Positions 51,065 to 60,868 of a stretch of DNA of 64,000 nucleotides are shown here, one piece after another. Below the pieces are notes generated by a model. It saw only the letters and a program-made list of their open reading frames with translations, searched no databases and was not told the origin of the DNA. The position numbers and the translations under genes are program-made. Position 1 is the stretch's first letter, and the number at the start of each line of letters is the position of its first letter. This DNA comes from WTGU01 sp965242855 (lineage in GTDB: Bacteria > Pseudomonadota > Alphaproteobacteria > UBA828), in NCBI GenBank assembly GCA_965242855.1, contig OZ251509.1, positions 1,178,001 to 1,242,000 of the forward strand. Direction: 5' to 3'.

Positions 51065-54000
51065 CTACGAAGGGCCGGTCTTCTCCGCGATGACGAGCCA
51101 AGTGACGAGTTCGAAGTTCTCCGGGCCGTCCGGGCGTTCCGGCGCCTTGGCGAGGGTCGCGGCGGGGTCCTGACCCAGGCGCCGTTGTTCGGCGGCGGCG
51201 AAGGCGGCGGCGGTGTCGCGGAGAGCGGAGGCAAGGAGCCCCTCGTAGCGCGCCATCCGCCGCCCGTGGTCGGTCTCCCGATCGAAGGCGTCCTCCAGGG
51301 CGTTCGCGGCGTTCGCGCGCCCGGAGGCCAGCGCCCGGAACAGGGCGAGGCACTGCCTGGCTTGGCGGAAGCCGTAGCGCACGGCGCCGTCGTCGCGAAC
51401 ATAGGCGAGGAACCACGGCTGCAAGGGGTTCGGGGTGCGCCCGCCCGGGGCCGCCTTCTGCTTCAGGCAGAAGATCACGCCGGGGCGGGCGGCGCTCTCC
51501 GCGGCCGCCGGATCCGCGTCGACCACGGCATGGATGCCGAAGGGCGCGGCTTCGAGCGCGGCGCGGTTCCGCTCGATGTAGCGCAGCAGGTCGGCGAGGA
51601 AGTCGTCCAGGGTGAGGTCGCTCATGCTCACGCCGTCGTCCGTCTTCTCGATGTCGAGGATCTCGCCGCGCAACCGCTTCAACTGCTCGTCGCGGAACGC
51701 CAGATCGCTCCGCGCCGCATCCGCGCTCAACGGGTCGTCGTCGCCGGTCGCCGTCGCGTCCGCCAGCGCCATGCGCGCCTCGACGCGGTTCCGCAGATCG
51801 AGATAGCGGTCGAGGTCCGCCGTCGGCCAGAAGTTGATCATGGCGACCTTCTCGTTGCGGCTGCCGAGGCGGTCGATGCGCCCGAAGCGCTGCATCAGCC
51901 GCACCGGGTTCCAGTGGATGTCGTAGTTCACCACGAGATCGCAGTCCTGGAGGTTCTGTCCCTCCGACAGGCAGTCGGTCGCGATCAGGACGTCGATCTC
52001 GTCGCTCCCTCCGTCGCCCCCGCCGTCCTGACGCTGGGCCTTCGGTGCGAAGCGCTCCAGGATGTCGGCAAAATTCGTCGCCCCCGTTGCGCTCCGGTTG
52101 CCGTCGCCGCCGGTGACCAGCGCCATGCGGACGCGCAGTGCCTCGCGCGCCCAATCGGCGAGCCCGTCGTAGAGATAGCGGGCGGTATCGGCGAAGGTGG
52201 TGAAGACGAGCGCCTTGCGGTTGGCGCGCCCGTCCTTGTCCACGGGCGGCGCCTCGGCCTTGCGCCGCAACAGCGCCTTCAACGCGGCCAGCTTGGCGTC
52301 GCGCGCGACGGTGACCCGCTGCGCCCGGTCGTGGAGGTCCGCGAAGATCGCCCTGTCCTCGCGCAGGTCCCGCCGCCAGCGGTCGACGTCGAGCGCGTCG
52401 AGACGGTAGCGCCGGCCGCGCCCGACGGTGAACTCCTCGTCCTCCTCGTCCTCGTCGGGACGGAGGTCGATCTCGCCCCGCTCCCCGCGCTCCCGCCACG
52501 CCTCGATCCGGCGGTCGAGCGCCTCCATCTTGTCGAGGATGCGGCCCGTCGTCAGCGCGAAGGAATGAACGGAGCTTTCGAGGCGCTTCAACAGGTTCAC
52601 GCGCATCATGCCGACGAGCCAGCGTTCGCGGTCGCGCTGGTCGAAGCGCAGCTGGGCTTTTTCGGCGTCGAGTGCGGAGGTGTCCTTCACGTATTGCGAC
52701 GGCATGTAGACGGCGAGGCGAACGCCGCCGATCCGCTCGTGCAGCGCGTCGTAGGAGAGCGCGCCCTCGCGGTCCGTCGGCGGGTGCAGGTTCTCCGGCT
52801 TCGAACGCTCCGGGAAACCGCCGATCCGCTCGGTCACCGCCGGGTAGAAGCGGCGCAGATGGTCGCGGGAGCGGGCGATGGTGACGGCGTCCAGAAGCGC
52901 GAGAAAGTCCGCGCCCAGTTTCTCGATCAGGGCGGCCTTGTCCGCGGGCCCGCCGCGCGGGCGCGCCTGCTCCCATTGTTGGAACGCGCGCTGGGCGACA
53001 CCGAACATGGCCTGGACGTCGCCGATGCCGAGGGTCTCGAGGAAGGCGTCGCGGCGCTTCTCGGTCATCAGGTAAATCTGATTGCGCAGGTCGCGCAGGC
53101 TCGTGTTGACCGGCGTCGCCGAGAGCATCAGCAGCCTGGTCTGCACGCCCCCCTTGACGACCTCCTCCAGCAGCCGGTTGTAGCGGCTACGCCTGACGAC
53201 GGCGCCGGCTTCGTCCGTCCGGTCGCGGCCCTCGTTGCGGAAGTTGTGGGATTCGTCGATGACGACGAGATCGAACGCGCTCCAGTTGAAGGCGGAAAGG
53301 TCGACCGGCCCGGCCATGCCCGCGTAGCGGCTCAGGTCCGTATGGGCCAGCACCGCATAGTTGAACCGGTCCTTCGCGAAGGGGTTGTTGCGCTGGGCGG
53401 CCCAGGACGCATAGCGCACCCAGTTCGCCTCCAGCTTCTTCGGGCAGAGGACGAGCACCCGTGCGTTGCGCAATTCGAAGAATTTGACGACGGCGAGCGC
53501 CGTCCATGTCTTGCCCAACCCCACGCTGTCGGCGACGATGCAGCCGTGGTGGCGCAGCAGCCGGTTGATGGCGACGGTCGCGCCGTGCCTCTGGAATTCG
53601 TAGAGGCGTTTCCATATCTCCGTGTCGTACAGGTGGACGTCGCCGAGCAAGGCCCTCGCGCTCGCCGCGCTCCTCCAGCTTGTCCCCGAGGACGTGGAAC
53701 AGCGTCTTGTAATAGACGAATTCCGGCGCGTAGGCTCGCGCGAGGCGTTCGAGCGCCGCCAGAACCTCCGGCTTGCAGTCGCGGGTGAGCGTTTCGTCCC
53801 GCCAGAGAGCGTCGAACCAGCGTAGCAGCGCCGCCCGGTCCTCCGCGTCGCGCACCTCGAGGTTGAGCTCCAGGTTCGGCGCCGCGCCGAACCCCAGGCC
53901 GCGCCGCGTGAAGTTGGCGCTGCCGACGAGGGCGGCGGCGTCGCGGCCCTCGCGCGCGACGTGATAGAGCTTGCCGTGCAGGAAGTTGGCGCGGCGGACG

Positions 54001-54341
54001 GTGCGGATGTCCACCTTCGCCGTGATCCAGTCGGCACAGGCGCGGGCGAGAGGCTTCTGCGCCAGCACCCGGCCCGGGGCGATGCCGCCGTCCTCGGCCA
54101 GCCGGAAGGCGCGGCCCGCGTCCGCGTCCGGGTCCACCGTGCCGATGCCGCCCGGCGCGCCGTAGAGGAAGCGCATGCGGGAGGCGTCCTCCAGCGCGTC
54201 GCGCAGGGCCTCGTAGGCGTAGATGGTGAAATAGGCCGAGACGATCGAAAGGTCGGCGTCGGGCGCGATCCGCTCCCGCAGGACGTCGCCCATCCGGCGC
54301 TCGACGTTGTCGACGATGGCGCCGCCCGCGCGTGCGCTCAT
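51065..54341 (-). pseudogene. PLD-domain SNF2-type helicase, frameshifted
   Basis: N-terminal frame (54341 to about 53655): MSARAGGAIVDNVERRMG, then a phospholipase-D-like domain with HGKLYHVAREGRDAAALVGSANFTRRGLG (HxK and GSANFT). After the break the second frame, to 51065, continues ALLGDVHLYDTEIWKRLYEFQ and a full SF2/SNF2 motor: ADSVGLGKTWTALAV, VVIDESHNFRN, LMLSATPVN, ATDCLSEGQNLQ and LMQRFGRIDRLGS. Restoring the frame needs removal of one base at the CCC run 53653-53655 (minus-strand GAGGGCC). The repaired length is about 1092 aa. PLD-helicases pair with large adenine methylases in several phage-defence loci, and the Eco57I-type methylase is nearby. An assembly error cannot be excluded. 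Confidence 0.82.
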
Positions 54342-54375
54342 CCCGCGATCCGGACTCCGAATGGGGGCGCTGGCC

Positions 54376-55683
54376 TCAGCAGTCCAGCGTGTTGCGGCGC
54401 TCCCAGTCGGAGATGGCGCCGGCGTAGTCGTTCCATTCGCCTGTCTTGAGCTTGACGTAGCTCTCGACGAACGAATCGCCGAAGCCCGCGCGCACCGTCT
54501 TGTCGCGTGCGAAGAGGCGTAGCGCGTCGAGCAGGTTCGGCGGCAGCTTGCGGGCACCCCGCAGCTTGTGGCCCTCGGCGTAGAGGTTGAGGTCGGTGCG
54601 CTTGCCGGGATCGCGCGCGTTCTCGATGCCGTCGAGCCCGGCGACGATTACGCCGGCCTGGAGCAGGTAGGGGTTCGCGGCGCCGTCCATCAGGCGCAGC
54701 TCGAAGCGCCCCGGATCGGGGATGCGCACCATGGTCGAGCGATTGTTGCCGCCATAGGCCACCATGTTGGGCGACCAGGTGGCGCCCGAAAGCGTGACCG
54801 GCGCGTTGATCCGCTTGTAGCTGTTCACGGACGGGTTCCAGATCGCGCACAGCGCCGGCGCGGCGCGCAGCACGCCGCCGAGGAAGCGATAGGCCAGCGC
54901 CGACATGCCGAGTTCGCCCTTGGCGTCGTGGAAGAGGTTCTTCCGCCCGGCGGGGTTCCAGATCGAGACGTGCGCGTGGCAGCCGTTGCCCGTCAGGTTC
55001 GGGAACGGCTTGGGCATGAAGGTCGCCCGCAGCCCGTGCTTCTCGGCGATCGCCTTGACCATGTATTTGAAGAAGACGTGGCGGTCGGCCGTGACCAGGG
55101 CGTCGTCATAGGCCCAGTTCATCTCGAACTGGCCGTTCGCGTCCTCGTGGTCGTTCTGGTAGGGCCCCCAGCCGAGGGCCGCCATGCCGTCGCAGATTTC
55201 CGAGACGACATCGTAGCGCCGCATCAGGGCCGACTGGTCGTAGCAGGGCTTCGCCTGCGTATCCAGGGGATCGGAGATCGCCGCGCCGTCCGCCGTCACG
55301 ATGAAGTATTCGGCCTCGACGCCGGTCTTGACCCGGTAGCCCTTCTTCCGCGCCTCCGCGATCCTGCCCTTGAGCAGCAGGCGGGGGGTATCCGGCATGG
55401 GCGCGCCGTTCATCCAGCAGTCGCCGGCGAGCCAGCCGACCTCCGGCTTCCACGGCAGTTGCACGAGGCTCGCCGGGTCGGGCTTGACCAGCATGTCGGG
55501 CTCGGCCGGGGAGCTGTCGAGCCACGCGGCGAAGGCGGCGAATCCGGCGCCGTCCGCCTGCATTCCCGCGATCGCTTCGGCGGGCACCAGCTTGGCCCGC
55601 AGCACGCCGAACAGGTCGACGAAACTGATCAGGAAATAGCGGATCTTCTTCTGCTTCGCGGCCTGCGCCAGATCGACGGCCAT
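54376..55683 (-). CDS. glnT: GlnT-type glutamine synthetase (type III glutamate-ammonia ligase)
   Basis: 435 aa. The start MAVDLAQAAKQKKIRYFLISFVDLFGVLRAKLVP matches GlnT proteins and follows GGGAGAGG. Catalytic regions: GVEAEYFIV (metal-binding Glu), NDHEDANGQFEMNWAYDDALVTADRHVFFKYMVKAIAEKHG, FMPKPFPNLTGNGCHAHVSIW, APVTLSGATWSPN and NRSTMVRIPDPGRFELRLMDGAANPYL. The family condenses glutamate with ammonia, or with methylamine in gamma-glutamylmethylamide synthetases; sequence alone does not separate these. It ends 34 nt downstream of the helicase start. Confidence 0.93.
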   Translation of the reverse strand: MAVDLAQAAKQKKIRYFLISFVDLFGVLRAKLVPAEAIAGMQADGAGFAAFAAWLDSSPAEPDMLVKPDPASLVQLPWKPEVGWLAGDCWMNGAPMPDTPRLLLKGRIAEARKKGYRVKTGVEAEYFIVTADGAAISDPLDTQAKPCYDQSALMRRYDVVSEICDGMAALGWGPYQNDHEDANGQFEMNWAYDDALVTADRHVFFKYMVKAIAEKHGLRATFMPKPFPNLTGNGCHAHVSIWNPAGRKNLFHDAKGELGMSALAYRFLGGVLRAAPALCAIWNPSVNSYKRINAPVTLSGATWSPNMVAYGGNNRSTMVRIPDPGRFELRLMDGAANPYLLQAGVIVAGLDGIENARDPGKRTDLNLYAEGHKLRGARKLPPNLLDALRLFARDKTVRAGFGDSFVESYVKLKTGEWNDYAGAISDWERRNTLDC

Positions 55684-55727
55684 CGCCTCTCCCTTCTCTC
55701 CGTGCTTGGTTTCGTCGCCGCCGCGCC

Positions 55728-56438
55728 TTACCAGGGCAGCTCCTTGCCGTCGTACTGGTAGAAGCGGCCCGTCTGCTCGGCGCCGTAGCCGGCCACGACC
55801 CGGCGGATGCCGGCGACGCTCTCCGGCGGGGTCACCGGCGCCGCGCTGCTGCCCATGTCCGTGCTCACCCAGCCGGGATGGACCGCGATGGTGCGCACGC
55901 CGCGCGGCGCCAGGTCGATCGAGAGCGCCTTGACGAGCAGGTTCAGCGCCGCCTTGCTCGACCGGTAGGGGTAGAAGCCGCCGTCGGCGAGATCTGCGAT
56001 GCTGCCCATGTGGGTGGACATGAAGAACATCAGCTTCATCTCGCTCGCCGCCACGTGGTCCACGAACGCCTCCGCCATCCGCAGCGGCGCCACCGTGTTG
56101 ATCGCGTGGACCCGCTCCCACGTCGCGTAATCGAGGGTGCCGAAGGCGCCCGGCCCCCGCTCGTCGATGCTGTGCCCGAGGACGCCGGCGTTGTTGACCA
56201 GCATGTCGATCGCCGTGCCCCGCAGCGCGTCCGCGCGCGCGGCGATTCCTTCGGCGCTGCCCACGTCGAGGGGATGCACCGTGACCGCGCCGCCCGAGTC
56301 CGCGGCGAGGGCGGCGAGGGCAGAGGCCACCTCCGGCGCGCGGCAGCAGGCATGGACGCGCCAGCCGTCGGCGCCGAACTGGCGCACCATTTCGAGGCCG
56401 AGCCCCCTGTTGGCCCCGGTGACGAGCATCGACGGCAT
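55728..56438 (-). CDS. SDR family oxidoreductase (C-factor-like)
   Basis: 236 aa short-chain dehydrogenase. The Rossmann glycine motif is VTGANRGLGLEM, followed by LVNNAGVLG. The catalytic serine is in FFMSTHMGSI and the active-site YxxxK in YPYRSSKAALN, here with Tyr-Arg-Ser-Ser-Lys. The C-factor-like layout (HPGWVSTDMGSSAAPVTPPESV...) suggests the CsgA/C-signal-like subgroup of unknown substrate. It precedes glnT on the same strand by 44 nt and may be cotranscribed. Confidence 0.9.
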   Translation of the reverse strand: MPSMLVTGANRGLGLEMVRQFGADGWRVHACCRAPEVASALAALAADSGGAVTVHPLDVGSAEGIAARADALRGTAIDMLVNNAGVLGHSIDERGPGAFGTLDYATWERVHAINTVAPLRMAEAFVDHVAASEMKLMFFMSTHMGSIADLADGGFYPYRSSKAALNLLVKALSIDLAPRGVRTIAVHPGWVSTDMGSSAAPVTPPESVAGIRRVVAGYGAEQTGRFYQYDGKELPW

Positions 56439-56535
56439 CGGACCTCCCCCATTCGCGCCCCGTGCCGCCGCAGGATAGCGGAGCCGCCCCTCCCGAACAA
56501 AGCCGCCGCGCCGGCGCGGAGCGGTCGGCCGCCCT

Positions 56536-57000
56536 CTACGCCGCTTCTTCGATCAGCCTGTAGTGCTTCGGGTCGCTGCCGTCGATGCGTATCTCCGTCA
56601 CCTGCGCCCGCCATTCGGTGTCCCTGGACATCTCCTCGACGGTCATGGCGGGACTGATGTCCAGCCTCTCGGCGGCCAGGAGCCTCACGACGAGTTCCGC
56701 ATTGGGGTCGATGGCGCTCTCGCCGCGCTCCCAGCGGCCGACCGTGACGCGCTCGCGCCGGAGGATTTTCGCCATTTCTTCCTGCGTGAGTCCCATCTCG
56801 CTGCGGAGAAAACGGAATTCCGGCCCGGACATGGCCTGTCCCCGGCGGCCGATGATCGCATGCGCGATCGTCTTGTGCAGGCCCAGGACGTTCTCGATGC
56901 GGTAGACCGTCTCGCCGTGATCGTCCTGCACGACGTCCACACCCTCGATGAACACGTTGTCGAGGCCACACTCGGTGTATCGGTAGCTGTTCGTGTGCAT
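56536..57000 (-). CDS. HTH antitoxin paired with a DUF4258 toxin (MqsA-like)
   Basis: 154 aa. The N-terminal part YRYTECGLDNVFIEGVDVVQDDHGETVYRIENVLGLHKTIAHAII resembles the YgiT/MqsA-like antitoxin region, with only one cysteine left of the zinc site. The HTH follows (LRSEMGLTQEEMAKILRRERVTVGRWERGESAID, about 72-105). It starts after GGGAGG and lies 20 nt downstream of the DUF4258 gene in the same transcript. It is expected to neutralise the toxin and repress the promoter at 57388-57416. Confidence 0.87.
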   Translation of the reverse strand: MHTNSYRYTECGLDNVFIEGVDVVQDDHGETVYRIENVLGLHKTIAHAIIGRRGQAMSGPEFRFLRSEMGLTQEEMAKILRRERVTVGRWERGESAIDPNAELVVRLLAAERLDISPAMTVEEMSRDTEWRAQVTEIRIDGSDPKHYRLIEEAA

Positions 57001-57020
57001 GGTGCCTCCCTGGTGGCCGG

Positions 57021-57377
57021 TTACGTCCCGTCCACCCACATGACCGTGACGACTTTGAAGCTCCGGCTCGTCGGGCTCGGTATCACGACGAGCCGAACGG
57101 AACGCCTGCCGGAATTCGGGGTGTGGCACTCGATCCCGTATTTGAAGAGACCGTCTCTCGTCGCCGGTTCCGCCTCTTCGTAGACTGTCCCGTTCTTCAG
57201 GACATGGATGACGTCGCCGATGAGCAGGCCCCGTTCGGACATGCGTTCCTTCGCATGTTTCGTGTAGGAAAGCTCAATGTCACCCGTGCGTACCTTCTCC
57301 CTGATCCGGCGCGTCGCCTCGGCCGGGCGCCACGGCTTTACCTCATGCGGCCCGCCGGTTTGCCTTCGTTTCGCCAT
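57021..57377 (-). CDS. DUF4258 family protein, putative toxin of a type II TA pair
   Basis: 118 aa. The DUF4258 core is IELSYTKHAKERMSERGLLIGDVIHVLKNGTVYEEAEPATRDGLFKYGIECHT...RSVRLVVIPSPTSRSFKVVTVMWVDG. It has the conserved H-A-x-E-R-M motif of this MqsR/RelE-like fold, and the basic N-terminal region precedes it. The cognate HTH antitoxin gene follows in the same operon. No Shine-Dalgarno sequence precedes the ATG and the promoter lies only about 10 nt upstream, so translation may be leaderless. Confidence 0.87.
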   Translation of the reverse strand: MAKRRQTGGPHEVKPWRPAEATRRIREKVRTGDIELSYTKHAKERMSERGLLIGDVIHVLKNGTVYEEAEPATRDGLFKYGIECHTPNSGRRSVRLVVIPSPTSRSFKVVTVMWVDGT

Positions 57378-57387
57378 GACACGCCGA

Positions 57388-57416
57388 GATATGTATCAAA
57401 ATGTCACATCTGTCAA
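57388..57416 (-). promoter_or_regulatory. Promoter of the DUF4258/HTH operon
   Basis: On the minus strand a consensus -35 TTGACA (57416-57411) is followed after 15-17 nt by an AT-rich -10 (TACATA/ACATAT/CATATC, 57395-57388). Two TGACA direct repeats lie in the -35/spacer region and could be the antitoxin's binding site. The local AT-richness stands out strongly in this GC-rich DNA. Confidence 0.6.
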
Positions 57417-57562
57417 GATAACGTCTGCCGTCCCGCGCCGTCGCAGGATGGCGGAGCCGCTCCGCCCGAACAAAGCCGCCGCGCCGGTCTTTCGCGGTCA
57501 TCGCTACACCCGCGTATCGCGCAACGGCCGGGCGCGGCGGCCTCACGCGAAGCGCGCGCGGG

Positions 57563-57962
57563 TCAGACCAGGATGACGCTCTCGGCGGAGGCGGCGCGCG
57601 CCAGGTTCCTGTCGAGGGTGGCCAGGCTGTCGCCGCGGCGCAACGCGGTCTCCAGATAGGCGGAAATCGCAGGCGCTCAACATGTGTTTGCGAGCCAGCG
57701 CCATGACCGTGTCCTCGTCGTGGGCATCGTCATGGAGCAGGCGTAGAGCCCGCAGGCGCATCAAGAACCGCGCGCTGTCGGCCTGGTCGATGCGGCCGCG
57801 ACGCTCGTTCACGATCAGGATAGTGCGGAGCTCGTGCCGGAAGAGGCTCGGGATCACACCGCCGACCCGGGGCAGGTGCTCCAGTACGCGCTCGGCGCTG
57901 TCGGCCTGCTCGTCCGGGAAACACCAGGCGGCGGCAACCGACACGTCGATGACGATCGCCAT
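57563..57962 (-). pseudogene. vapC: VapC-type PIN-domain toxin, frameshifted
   Basis: The intact part reads MAIVIDVSVAAAWCFPDEQADSAERVLEHLP...FRHELRTILIVNERRGRI...MALARKHMLSACD, with the PIN-domain acidic residues Asp6, the HEL Glu and the SACD Asp. After 57668 the frame is lost. One base fewer in the AAA/GG stretch around 57661-57668 restores AYLETALRRGDSLATLDRNLARAASAESVILV, containing the fourth acidic residue (TLD), and a stop at 57563, giving a normal VapC of about 132 aa. The shifted frame ends at 57543 with unrelated basic sequence. The start overlaps vapB (ATGA). Confidence 0.82.
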
Positions 57963-58195
57963 CAGGCGCGGTCCTGATTCCTGGCGGCGCGAATCTCCAC
58001 GGCCGGGACTCGCGGTCGTCGTGCGCGTTCCCGACGCAACAACGCGATGGTCTCACCGACCGGCGCGTCCAAAGGCACGATACGCGCCGCGGGTGCACCG
58101 TTGCGCGAGATGATTACGTCCTCTCCCGCCTCTGCCTGGGCGATCAAGCGTGACAACCACGCCTTGGCATCTCCGACATTGACGGTTCGAGACAC
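57962..58195 (-). CDS. vapB: VapB/Phd-type antitoxin
   Basis: 77 aa from a GTG (VSRTVNVGDAKAWLSRLIAQAEAGEDVIISRNGAPAARIVPLDAP), the standard Phd/YefM-type antitoxin fold, with an AGGGAG ribosome-binding site 9 nt upstream. The C-terminal basic tail (LLRRERARRPRVPAVEIRAARNQDRA) is the toxin-wrapping region. It overlaps the vapC start by 4 nt. Its partner toxin is frameshifted in this sequence. Confidence 0.85.
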   Translation of the reverse strand: MSRTVNVGDAKAWLSRLIAQAEAGEDVIISRNGAPAARIVPLDAPVGETIALLRRERARRPRVPAVEIRAARNQDRA

Positions 58196-58454
58196 GATGT
58201 CGGACTCCCTGACAACGCCCAACCCCGCCTGGCCATAGCCGCCGCCACCCGCTTGGTCGAGGTTTGGTCTCGCGGGAGGCTTTTCGGCATCCCCTCGGCC
58301 GCCATGACGTTCCGGTCGGGAATATCGAGGAACCCGCACGCCATTGGATGACTTTCATGGATAAGCAGCTTCATGGATGAGCGGGAACGAAAAAAGGGAT
58401 ACCGGAGGTGGGGGATGGGGTAGGGTGGCGGACGAGGGCGGGAGGAGGCGGCGC

Positions 58455-59090
58455 ATGAAGATGGCGGGGGAGTTCCGGGTCGCGCGGGCGCGGGAGGCGG
58501 TCTGGGCGGCGCTCAACGATCCGGCGGTGTTGAAGGAGTGCCTGCCCGGCTGCCAGGAGATCGAGCGCATCTCGGAGACCGAGATGACCGCCACGCTGAC
58601 CGTCAAGGTCGGCCCGGTCAAGGCGACCTTCACCGGCGCCGTCACGCTCTCCGACCTCGATCCGCCGAACGGCTACACGCTGAGCGGCCAGGGCCAGGGC
58701 GGGGCGGCGGGCTTCGCCTCCGGCGAGGCGCGGGTGGTGTTGGTCGAGGAGGGGGGGGGGACGGTCGTCCGCTACGACGTGGACGCCAAGGTCGGCGGCA
58801 AGCTGGCGCAGATCGGCTCGCGCCTCATCGATTCGACGGCCAAGAAGCTCGCCGGGCAGTTTTTCGACAGCCTGGCCGAGACCCTCGCCGCGGCGGGGGA
58901 GGCGGAGGGCGGCGAGGAAGAAGCGGGCGGGTCCGAAGACCGGCCGCCCGCCGGGAACGCGCCGGCGGCGGAGGTGGCGGCGCCGATGCCGACGGCCGAA
59001 CCGCGCAAGGGCCTGCCGACCGTCCTCTGGGTGTCGGCGGCGGTGGTGATCGCGGCCATCCTGATCCTCGTGTTCGCCGACGTGATCTGA
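58455..59090 (+). CDS. coxG: CoxG family protein (SRPBCC domain with C-terminal membrane anchor)
   Basis: 211 aa. The N-terminal SRPBCC/START-like domain MKMAGEFRVARAREAVWAALNDPAVLKECLPGCQEIERISETEMTATLTVKVGPVKATFTG is the CoxG pattern. An acidic, Pro/Ala-rich linker leads to one C-terminal helix (LPTVLWVSAAVVIAAILILVFADVI). In Oligotropha/Afipia-type systems CoxG anchors CO dehydrogenase to the membrane. It is first in the plus-strand maturation operon and is preceded by AGGAGG. The structural genes coxMSL are not in the window. Confidence 0.9.
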   Translation: MKMAGEFRVARAREAVWAALNDPAVLKECLPGCQEIERISETEMTATLTVKVGPVKATFTGAVTLSDLDPPNGYTLSGQGQGGAAGFASGEARVVLVEEGGGTVVRYDVDAKVGGKLAQIGSRLIDSTAKKLAGQFFDSLAETLAAAGEAEGGEEEAGGSEDRPPAGNAPAAEVAAPMPTAEPRKGLPTVLWVSAAVVIAAILILVFADVI

Positions 59091-59096
59091 ACCCGC

Positions 59097-59564
59097 GTGC
59101 TGGTGGTCGCGATACGCGGCGCCGCCGCCGGGCGCGACGCGGCGGCGGCGCGCCTGACCGGGGCGTTGACCGGGCGCGGCCGCCGCGTCGCCGTGATCGC
59201 CGCCGGCGCCGGCCCGCTCGGCATCGACGAGCCGGGCAAGGACAGCTATGAACACGCCGCCGCCGGCGCCCGCGACGTGCTCACGGTCTCCGCGCCGCGC
59301 TGGGCGCGGGTGCATCGCAACCCCGCCCCGGCGCCGCCGCGCCTGGCCGATCTCGCGCCGCTGGCCCGCGAGGCGGAGGTGGTCTTCGCGCTCGGTTTCG
59401 ACGAACCGATCCGGCCCTGCCTGGTCGTCGAGGAGGGCGCGGACGAAGGCGAGGCGCCGCGGGTGCGGGCGTTGATCGACGGCGGCGGCGCGCAGGCCTT
59501 TCGCCTTGACAAGCCGGACGCGATTGCCGATTTGATCGAGCGTCTTTCCGAGGAAACCCGCTGA
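59097..59564 (+). CDS. MobB-like protein with degenerate P-loop
   Basis: 155 aa from a GTG (VLVVAIRGAAAGRDAAAARL). The MobB family (molybdopterin-guanine dinucleotide biosynthesis accessory protein) is indicated by PGKDSYEHAAAGARDVLTVSAPRWARVHR, which corresponds to the D-x-P-G-K-D-S-y-r-x-x-x-A-G-A motif. The usual G-x-x-x-x-G-K-T/S nucleotide loop is replaced by GAAAGRDAA, lacking the Lys. It lies 6 nt after coxG and ahead of coxD, so a role in loading the Mo cofactor onto the hydroxylase is inferred. Confidence 0.72.
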   Translation: MLVVAIRGAAAGRDAAAARLTGALTGRGRRVAVIAAGAGPLGIDEPGKDSYEHAAAGARDVLTVSAPRWARVHRNPAPAPPRLADLAPLAREAEVVFALGFDEPIRPCLVVEEGADEGEAPRVRALIDGGGAQAFRLDKPDAIADLIERLSEETR

Positions 59565-59565
59565 C

Positions 59566-60489
<924 letters not shown>

Positions 60490-60531
60490 CGCGGGCGCGA
60501 CGCGGCCCGCGCGAAGGGCGGAGCGAGCGGG

Positions 60532-60864
60532 ATGAGCGGGACGGACGTCGAACGGGAAGACATCCTGGACACCGCCGCGCGCTGGCGTGCGGAGGGGGGC
60601 GCCGTGGCGCTCGCCACCGTCGTCGCCACCTGGGGCTCCTCGCCCCGGCCCGTCGGCAGCCGTCTCGTCGTCGACGAGGACGGGCGCTTCGAAGGCTCGG
60701 TCTCGGGCGGCTGCATCGAGGGCGCGGTCATCCAGGAGGCGCGGGAGGTCATGCGCGAGGGCGCGCCGCGCGTGCTGGAGTTCGGCGTTTCCGACGAGCG
60801 GGCCTGGGAGGTCGGCCTAGCCTGCGGCGGCACGGTGCGCGTGTTCGTCGAGCGCGTCGAATAG
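60532..60864 (+). CDS. XdhC/CoxI family protein, N-terminal (XdhC_CoxI) domain only
   Basis: 110 aa. WRAEGGAVALATVVATWGSSPRPVGSRLVVDEDGRFEGSVSGGCIEGAVIQEAREVM is the XdhC_CoxI domain, with the SVSGGCIEG motif implicated in Mo-cofactor handling, followed by FGVSDERAWEVGLACGGTVRVFVE. The C-terminal Rossmann domain is encoded separately 4 nt downstream. The family stores, sulfurates or inserts the molybdenum cofactor for xanthine- and CO-dehydrogenase-like enzymes. Confidence 0.92.
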   Translation: MSGTDVEREDILDTAARWRAEGGAVALATVVATWGSSPRPVGSRLVVDEDGRFEGSVSGGCIEGAVIQEAREVMREGAPRVLEFGVSDERAWEVGLACGGTVRVFVERVE

Positions 60865-60868
60865 GCCG

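Noticed and set aside
41222..54376. Integration site with direct repeat of the tRNA-Leu 3' end
   Set aside because: I looked for the T-arm/acceptor sequence (GTTCGAGTCTCACCGCCCGC) near the right edge of the island and in 54-57 kb and did not see it; no integrase gene is present either.
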